Source: Amborella trichopoda
Taxonomy: Eukaryota > Streptophyta > Magnoliopsida > Amborellales > Amborellaceae
DNA length: 64,000 bases
Direction of reading: 5' to 3'
Assembly (NCBI RefSeq): GCF_000471905.2
Contig: NW_006496564.1
Coordinates: forward strand, 1,005,343-1,069,342
Shown piece after piece: positions 57,540 to 64,000 of this stretch (positions are counted from its first letter, which is position 1; each line of letters starts with the position of its first letter). Position numbers and translations under genes: made by a program. The notes beneath the pieces were generated by a model, which was not told where the DNA came from, made no database searches, and was given only the letters and a program-made list of their open reading frames with translations.

Positions 57540-57554
57540 AAATCTTCGAACATT

Positions 57555-58412
57555 CGCTTTTAATTTAGTCCAAAAGCACCTTTCTTGTACAAGCTCTTGG
57601 GTCTTGTTTTGACCAAAATGTCCCCCTAGACCACCACTGTGCAGTTCAAAATTATTTTAAGTTTTAAGGGAATACTCTGGTGATTTCCTTTGAATAAAAA
57701 GCCTTCATGAAGGATGAAATCCAGATAAGTTCCTTGAGTTTGGCATTTCTTTAGGATTTCTTGAAAATATGGGTCATTTTCATAATTTTGGGATAAATTA
57801 TCTAATCCAATTGCCACATAAGTGAAGGTTTGAAGGAGATAGGCCCTTCGACTAAACGCATTAGTGACCTTGTTCATAGCTCCCGACCTATGGCAGATAG
57901 TGAAGGTAAACTCTTGAGGATATGCTGTCCATTTTGCATGTAGGGAATTCAACTTCTTTGATGAATTTAAATAATGTGAAGCTTTGTGATCCGAGTATAA
58001 GGTAAATTCTGTTTGAATCAGATAATGCCTCCAATGATGAAGTCCTTGGATGATCTCATAAAATTCAATATCATAAGTCGAGTATCATACCTTGCCTACA
58101 TTGAGCTTTCATTGAAGAAGGATACATGTGGCCTTCTTGACTAAGAACTGCGCTAATTCCATTGTGTGAAGCATCACATTCAAGCTCAAAAACTTTAGCG
58201 AAGTGTGGAAGAGCCATCACTAGAGCCTCAATCATGTTTTGCTTTTGGATTCTAAAACTTTCTTCAGCAGCTTGATCCCATTGAAACTCCCCTTGTTTCA
58301 TGCAAGCAGTGACTGGTGCAATAATAGAGTGAAATTCCTGATGAACCGGCGGTAGAAGGTGGCTAGCCCATGGAAACTTCGTACTTCGAATAGAGATTTT
58401 GGTGTTGGCCAC
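57555..58412 (-). pseudogene. RNase H and integrase N-terminus of element F
   Basis: Minus strand, upstream part of the F pol gene. 58412-58071 reads FHSIIAPVTACMKQGEFQWD and FELECDASHNGISAVLSQEG. 57952-57626 reads HAKWTAYPQEFTFTICHRSG, NKVTNAFSRR and LDNLSQNYENDPYFQEIL. The sequence then runs into the start of the integrase finger next to the LINE target site. Stops and frameshifts are present. Together with 49319-50566 this shows that the LINE split one frame. Confidence 0.85.
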
Positions 58413-58741
58413 TCCACAATGGCTTTAACTTTATCTTGATCTACATGAATCCTTTAGCGGTACTATGTAGCTAAAAAGACCACACGATCTATCATAAAAG
58501 AGCACTTCTTCAAATTGACATAATTTTACTCCTCATAAGGCTTGAAAGACCTTTCTTAGGTGTTCCTTATGGGATTCTTCATTCTTGCTATAGATCAAGA
58601 TGTCATCAAAATATACAACCAGAAATTTTCCCATAAGGGGTGCATGACTTGTACCATTAGCCTCATAAATGTGTTAGGAGTGTTCGACAACCCGAATGGC
58701 ATTACTAACCACTCATAGAGTCCATATTTTGTTTTGAAGGC
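58413..58741 (-). pseudogene. Reverse transcriptase of element F (C-terminal half)
   Basis: Minus strand reads [29 protein letters not shown], then a catalytic box of YFDD type near 58590 (VVYFDDILI), and a KNP...NLKKCSF segment. The first half of RT and the protease are missing: at 58742 the sequence changes to an oppositely oriented LTR of the same family. Confidence 0.8.
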
Positions 58742-58941
58742 CGATGCATCCCTAAATCTAGAAGAAGGATTCTTAAAGGTTCCAAAGAAACCTAGAACAA
58801 AGTTAAATTATTATCCCAGGAAATTTCTAGGAAACTTCTAGAAATATCCAACAATTTTTTTTTGTTTAAGTAGCTAGGAAACTTCTCTAGAAATTTCTTG
58901 ATAACCACTCTCTGGAAATATTTTCCAAATCAATGGCTACG

Positions 58942-61900
58942 CAGTGTTTCAAAAAGCATTAGGTGGGTCTTAGGCGGCCTGGGGGGCCAGGCTCTCGGGT
59001 GCCCAAAACTTGGGCAGCCCAGTAGAAAGAAAAATGTCTCTGTAGTTTAATAATATGTATAAAACATAAGAATTAGGGATTTAGGGCGCATCAAAGTATA
59101 GTACACAACATATAGCACACACTCCTCCATACTCCATAAGACCATAACCATAAGTCTATATCTAATTATCCATAGTTTGATAGTCCACACATAGTTAAAA
59201 CTTAAAATTTACTAACTAGATTACTAAAATTACCAAACCAGTGGAACCACAAATCCACAATACACAACCAATAGGAGGAAAACAAAAAGGAAAGAAATAC
59301 TTAAAGACTCAAACGAATCTTCTATCATTATTCATCATAAAGAAAAGTAGGGTCAGCTGCATCTGCATCTCTACATTTACATCATATGCATCGGAGTCGA
59401 TGCCATTATCATCGTCATCATCTCCTTTCTTGACATAATGGTCGTCCTCCTCTATCTCTTATGAATTTGCCTATGCTTCCTCCTCTTCCTCCACTCTCGT
59501 CCTTTGTGAAGAAGACCTATGGCCCTAGGTGGGTCAGCTGATGTCCTTGAGGCATCCATGACCATGTCCCATGTCAATCTTTCATGCCCCTTGACCTCAT
59601 CATTATCAACCAACCACTCCATAGCATTGTCCGTATTTTTTGATCTGAGGGGGTCTCTCTTAGCAAATGTGTCTTTCAAGAATCAACTATACTTGACATA
59701 AACTAGGTCATTGAGCCTCTTTGATTCATGTTTGTTCCTTTTCTTTGTATGAATCTAACAAAATAAATGAAACTAATTAATATAAATAATTAAATATATA
59801 ATAGTAATACTACGAAACTAATAACTGCTAAAGTACTAAATTACTAATACAAATTTCCATCTCATAAGTACTCCAATTCCACTCACAACCAGACGAGGTA
59901 GTGGTTAGGTTTAAGATCTGAATGACCAACTTTTGTAAATTTGGCATGTTAGCTCCACCAATTGGCTGCAAAGATATAGAATAAACAAATAATAGAATTA
60001 TAGAGATAAAATTTGATTACTCAAACTTGATGAACTTAAGAATATTATTACTTGGATCAATTTTGGTCCTCTGCCTCATCTTCAATGGACTCTCAAAAGA
60101 CTTTAATGCGCATTTGTAATTTATCAGCTCATCAACACATACTATCTTGGATACCCGGATCAGGGACTAGCATATCTACACACTTATTAAATCCAGTCAT
60201 AATTGTGTCATCTGTGTGTATTTCTCTATCTACATAAAAAAAAGCTGGGTTCAAATAATAACCAGTTGCATGGAATGGCCAATGTAGTTGCCTATCCCGC
60301 TTTTCATCAATAATCTCCCAAATAGGCTTATAACGGTTCTCATCATCATCTAAATTTTGGGCTTTTTCTCTCTTGTATCTCTCCATGGCCTAGCCCATGG
60401 AAGCCTTGTCACTATCAACCATGCGAAAGACTTTGTCAAGAGGAAAAAATACCTTAAGAGCCTTTCACCCCTCGCAAAAAAGCCTTAGAAAGGATAATAT
60501 CTCTTACCTTCTTCCCAACCTGATCCTTGGACTACTTACATGCTCTCCACTCATCCGAGGTAAACATCTGCCTCAACTGGACTATCCTCGAATGAATGCT
60601 ATCTAGGCATAAGTACCAAGTCGCAAATCTCGTGACCCCAAGCCTCACAATCTCGTTCTTATTTGTAAATCTATGCATCATGCTAAGGGTGAGAGTGTGG
60701 CTATAAATGAAATTTGTAACTAACTTTCCCTTCTTCACTGTACCTAAAATTTCTCTCAGACTGCCAAGAGCCTCAAGCATGAGGTCTATACAATGTGCTG
60801 CACATGGGGTATAAAAGATTCTAGGGTAAGCTATGCGCAACAAATTAGCAGCAACAACATTAGGAGCAACATTATTTGTGACAACTTGTATAACAAGCTG
60901 CTCCCCAACCTCCTTGATTACCTTCTCCATAATTTGGAATATGTAATGGGCATCATGGCTATGATCAGAGGCATCAATAGACCTCAAAAAACTCAAAAAA
61001 ATAGTCCCTAAAGGACAATTCACCAGCAAATTCATCTGACATCTTCTCTTCCTATCACTCCAAGCATCAAGCATCAAGCATCAATCATAATAGAAACTCC
61101 ATACTAAGGCCATGCATCCTTCTGAAGTTCAACAACATCCCTCATGACACTCACCTCTTTTTCAAAAGAGGCTCTGAAAGCTCATATGGGGTTGGGGGTT
61201 TCATCCCAGGCCCAAATTGGCCAATTGCCTCTACCAAGGTGTAGAAGCTACTTAGCTAGCCATATTGAAAGGAATGCTCATCTCATAAAACCATGTAGCA
61301 AAATGAAAAACAACTCTATCTCTCTCTTCCTTCTTGATTCTATTTTTAATGATGGTTGGCTTCTTTGTTTTCTCTCTTGCAACCTCAGGGTCAGGCCGGG
61401 GCAAAAAACAATCCATATGGCCTCTAACTTGAGGCTTCTTAGGCCCCGAACTCCCAGAAGTAATTACAACTCCCTTTCCCTTCCCCCTAATCATGGATTG
61501 TTGTTGTTCTACCTCTTGATATCCCTCCCTGTCTTCATCACTGTCATCATTATCATAACTGACCGGAACCCTCTTAATCTATGCTATAGATGCATGTCTC
61601 TCATCTTCTTTCATTTTTACAAGACTCGGAAAATTGTTCATCTCATCGTTAACAACATCAGGAACATTTTTACATAGGGCAACATCCCCCCTTATACCGG
61701 CAAGAATGTTTCTTGAACCGGTTTATGCCCCTTTTGTATCATTTTCACAAACCTTGCATCTTATACAATTTTTATTCAAAGGCAGGTTGTAGCCATATTT
61801 CCAACATGGATCATCATTTCGATTAGATCCCGAAGAAGACATCTCAAAATAATACAACTTATACAAGCAATAAAAAAAATCACTAATTTTGATTGCTCGA

Positions 61901-62323
61901 TATCCAAACTTCCACCTCTAAGATGTTTCTAAGGACTCAAAATCTTCTAAAAAACCCTCTAATAGATTTATAAAACATCCAAAATTAAATCTAATAGAAA
62001 TAGGTGATGCTTAGATCAATGATTCATAACTTTGAGAAACCCTTCGATCCTATGGAAATTACAAAAAATTAATTTTTTTGGGTTTTTCTCTCTCTAAAAT
62101 AGGCTCTAATGGATTTTAGGTTTCAAATGAACCTAAAATCCACTATTTTGCCACTTTAGTATTAAAAAAATGACAAAAAAATGCCCTCAACGAGTGGCAT
62201 TTCCACCCTTGGGCTGCTGCTGCCTAGGCGGGTGGTCATGGATATCCGCCTATTTTGGTCGCCTATCGCCCAGGCCTTCTGAACCTCCTTGGCGGCCGCC
62301 TAGGTCTGCTTTTTAAATCACTG
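58942..62323 (-). mobile_element. hAT transposon H1
   Basis: 3,382 bp with terminal inverted repeats CAGTGTTTCAAAAAGC on the left and, as reverse complement, CAGTGATTTAAAAAGC on the right. It is flanked by an 8-bp duplication with one mismatch (TGGCTACG at 58934-58941, TGGCTAGG at 62324-62331). GC-rich subterminal patches with GCCTAGGCGG and GGCGGCC words lie inside both ends. The homologous LTR at 48762-49305 is uninterrupted and acts as the empty site. Confidence 0.9.
59455..61842 (-). pseudogene. hAT transposase of H1 (BED finger, DUF659, hAT C-terminal domain)
   Basis: Minus-strand transposase from ATG at 61842: MSSSGSNRNDDPCWKYG with a BED-type finger (CIRCKVC), a stop, then SRNILAGIRGDVALCKNVPD. 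A linker reads FFHFATWFYEMSIPFNMAS-like at 61300-61250. The DUF659 core at 61077-60532 has VTNNVAPNVVAANLL, TPCAAHCIDLMLEALG and LGVTRFATWYLCLDSI. Then come YKPIWEIIDEKRDRQLHWPF and AFFYVDREI, and the dimerisation motif TSSGCEWNWSTYE at about 59890. Two likely introns precede IHTKKRNKHE. Stops and frameshifts mark it as dead. Confidence 0.85.
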
Positions 62324-62636
62324 TGGCTAGGATTTGGCCTAAGTAATCAATGGCCAAGATTTGACAACATTTAGGGTACCAAAATCAGCTTATAAATACC
62401 CCCTAAAGGGGACCAGTCCAACAACTTAGAATTGAGACTTCTCTTGAGCTTTCTTTAAGAGTGAGTGATTCCTCTCTAAGTGGTGAGTGATTCCCACGTG
62501 AGGTTGAATGATTCCGTCCTTGTTCCTTCCCTTCTTATAAAACATTGTTGTATCCTATTGTTCATTGAAATAAAAGAGTGAAGTTATATTATATTTTGTC
62601 CTATCTCTTAGTCCTCTTGCCTCAGAATATATCATT

Positions 62637-62650
62637 TGGTATCATAGCTC
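62637..62650 (+). promoter_or_regulatory. Primer binding site next to LTR G
   Basis: TGGTATCATAGCTC two bases after the LTR end. It matches the initiator-methionine site with one mismatch and shows that G is a plus-oriented 5' LTR. Confidence 0.75.
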
Positions 62651-63187
62651 ATTCCAAGGGGAAGAATCGTCATCTTGTCATCATCAAATTTAGGTTCATT
62701 AACTTCATCTTCTTCATCCTCTCCCATAGGTCTGGAAGATGTAGTTTCTTCTTTGGACATTCAAAAGCTTTATGGCCTATCTCTCCACACCAAAAACAAT
62801 TGTTATAAGAGTTTATTGGAGCAGCCTTTGAGGTGGTTGCAGTCTGCTGGTTCCCTACTTGAGGTTTTGGAAGCTAGAATTTTGTGGGATGCCTATGTTA
62901 ACTTTACCTTTTGAAACCTTTGATGGGTTCCCTGGCTCCAATGGACAAGAAAACCTTTTCAGTTTTTGTTCAGCTTTTAGGCCATTTGGTAGGCTTCATT
63001 CATGTCGCATAGGTGTAGTAATTCAAGCTCATCTTGTGACATAGGTTTTAACCCACTAACATATCTAGCTACTAATTGTTCTTCACTTTTCGGAACCTGA
63101 GCTCGACTTAAGAGTTGGTAGAATTCCTCAGTGTATTATTGCGCACTTTGGCCTACCCTTTGTTTTAGATGATAAAATCTTTTATAC
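62651..63187 (-). pseudogene. Gag of element F
   Basis: Minus strand from about 63187: YTEEFYQLLSRAQVPKSEEQ, LVARYVSGLKPMSQDELELL and DMNEAYQMA, then a stop and frame loss. Next is a CCHC knuckle at 62806-62745 (CFWCGEIGHKAFEC), followed by an acidic tail (GEDEEDEVNEPKFDDD). These are the standard gag parts of this Gypsy group. It lies on the strand of F but directly abuts the primer site of the oppositely oriented LTR G. The N-terminus is cut at 63188 by hAT H2. Confidence 0.85.
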
Positions 63188-64000
63188 CAGTGTTTTAAAA
63201 TGAGGCCACATCGTCGCATATGCAGCTGCATCATGCGGGATGCGCTCGCATCCGCATCGCGAACTGGCGCATATGCGCTTTTGACAGATGCGGCCGCATA
63301 TGCACCGCATCAGGTCGCATCCCGCATCGCACCGCATCCCCCTCATGGAGGGGCAAAATGGTCTTTTTGTAGTTCCAAAGTTTAGGGAAAATGTTTGGGG
63401 GTTATTATACCCCCTAAAAGAAGATTTCCAGCCACTTTTGTGGCTTTTTTTGCATCAAATCGAAGGAAAAAAAAATTGGCGAAATTTTTTTTCATCCAAA
63501 TCTTTGATTTGGCGGTTGTTTGATATTTGGATGTTCATATGATGCCTTTGATTGTTGATTTGGGGATGTTAAGGTGAATTCGTGATAAGAAATTGGGGAT
63601 TTCAGAGGCCGTAAAGAAATCAAGCACTATTTCACTGAGTCGGTAACTTTTTATTCCTTCTTGTACAATAATACTGTTATACTTATTTTTGGGGCAATGT
63701 TTTCTTCCCAATCTTCTAGTAACAAGGATCCGGCTTGGAAATATGCTAAACTAAAAAATCCAAAAGATAGAAATTGTGTGATATGCTTTCTCTGTGGAAA
63801 TACTTATATTGGTGGTATTTTTCGACAAAAAGAGCATTTAGGCGGAATTTCTGGAAATGTAAGAGCATGCCCACAAGCTCCGATGATATAAAAAAGGAGA
63901 TTAGAGAATATTTGGATAGATTGAAAAAAGATGAGAAAAAAGAAAAGAAAAGAAAGGAATTACTTGATGATATGCAATTATTTGATGATGTTGATGATGA
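63188..64000 (+). mobile_element. hAT transposon H2 (left end; runs off window)
   Basis: Starts with the terminal repeat CAGTGTTTTAAAATGAGG. The next 150 bp are packed with GCATATGCGG, GATGCGG and GCATCCCGCAT words in both orientations, typical of hAT subterminal transposase-binding repeats. The preceding 8 bp, TTTTATAC, are the predicted target site. It inserted in the gag of F. Confidence 0.85.
63697..64000 (+). pseudogene. hAT transposase of H2, N-terminus
   Basis: ATG at 63697: MFSSQSSSNKDPAWKYAKL, then a BED zinc finger with CVICFLCGNTYIGG, FRQKEHLGG and ISGNVRACPQAP. A one-base frameshift near 63880 separates this from DDIKKEIREYLDRLKKDEKK and LLDDMQLFDDVDD, which continue the transposase to the window end. 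It is the same BED/DUF659 class as H1 but a different subfamily. Whether the rest is intact cannot be seen. Confidence 0.85.

Larger units (their letters stand above)
58742..62634 (+). mobile_element. LTR G (same family as F, inverted), interrupted by hAT H1
   Basis: Plus-oriented LTR starting CGATGCATCCC (consensus TGATGCATCCC) and ending AATATATCA at 62634. It consists of 58742-58941 and 62324-62634, about 510 bp once the hAT is removed, against 544 bp for the F LTR. A TATAAATA box lies at 62391-62398. A primer site follows. It is head-to-head with F and replaces the F protease and RT N-terminus. Confidence 0.8.

Noticed and set aside
1-64000. tRNA, rRNA or organelle-derived sequence
   Set aside because: None was recognised by eye. 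tRNA-like words are explained by primer sites and the SINE B-box.

Overview
This window is nuclear DNA of a land plant, most likely an angiosperm, from a draft assembly with two N-runs (413-964 and 20077-20140). The evidence is the plant-specific RNA polymerase V subunit gene, the tRNA-iMet primer sites of plant LTR retrotransposons, Tekay/Del-like and other chromodomain Gypsy elements, a plant L1 LINE with an RNase H domain, BED/DUF659-type hAT transposons and a TS/Au-like SINE. Most of the window is nested, decayed transposable elements. Only two host genes were recognised, and both are cut by the window edges or by element insertions.

Layout. 1 to about 9,000: a plus-strand chromodomain Gypsy element (A), interrupted by two solo LTRs that each keep a perfect 5-bp target-site duplication (TSD): 334-2509 (ATTTG) and 3475-6222 (CTTGA). 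About 9,000-10,290: A's 3' flank and a LINE-like tail. 11,273-14,143: exons 2 and 1 of a minus-strand NRPE5-like gene; its later exons are not in the window, so A appears to sit in intron 2. 14,742-14,916: a SINE with a perfect 9-bp TSD. 15,552-19,505: a very long minus-strand LTR (D) built of tandem arrays. 19,506-26,450: Tekay-like element C, with a broken inverted LTR pair at its 5' end and an in-frame deletion of the RT catalytic site. 26,451-40,321: an old LINE (L2) split by Tekay-like element B (28,905-39,217). 40,322-45,726: a Copia element (E). 45,757-47,067: a Harbinger-like non-autonomous element. 48,375-48,492: first exon of an F-box gene. From 48,762 to the window end, that gene's first intron holds a minus-strand Gypsy (F). 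F contains a full-length LINE (L1, 50,567-57,539), an inverted LTR of its own family (G) that itself carries a hAT (H1), and a second hAT (H2) that runs off the end.

How the parts relate. Insertion order can be read from TSDs and from reading frames that resume after each insert: L1 into the F integrase, H1 into the G LTR (the F LTR serves as the empty site), B into L2, and the two solo LTRs into A. No retroelement in the window has an intact coding frame. The most unusual signal is a set of tandem hairpins inside the LTRs of three families (C, D and B). Stem sequences differ between repeat units, but pairing is kept by matching changes on both arms, often with a constant bulge and, in family C, an NNCG loop.
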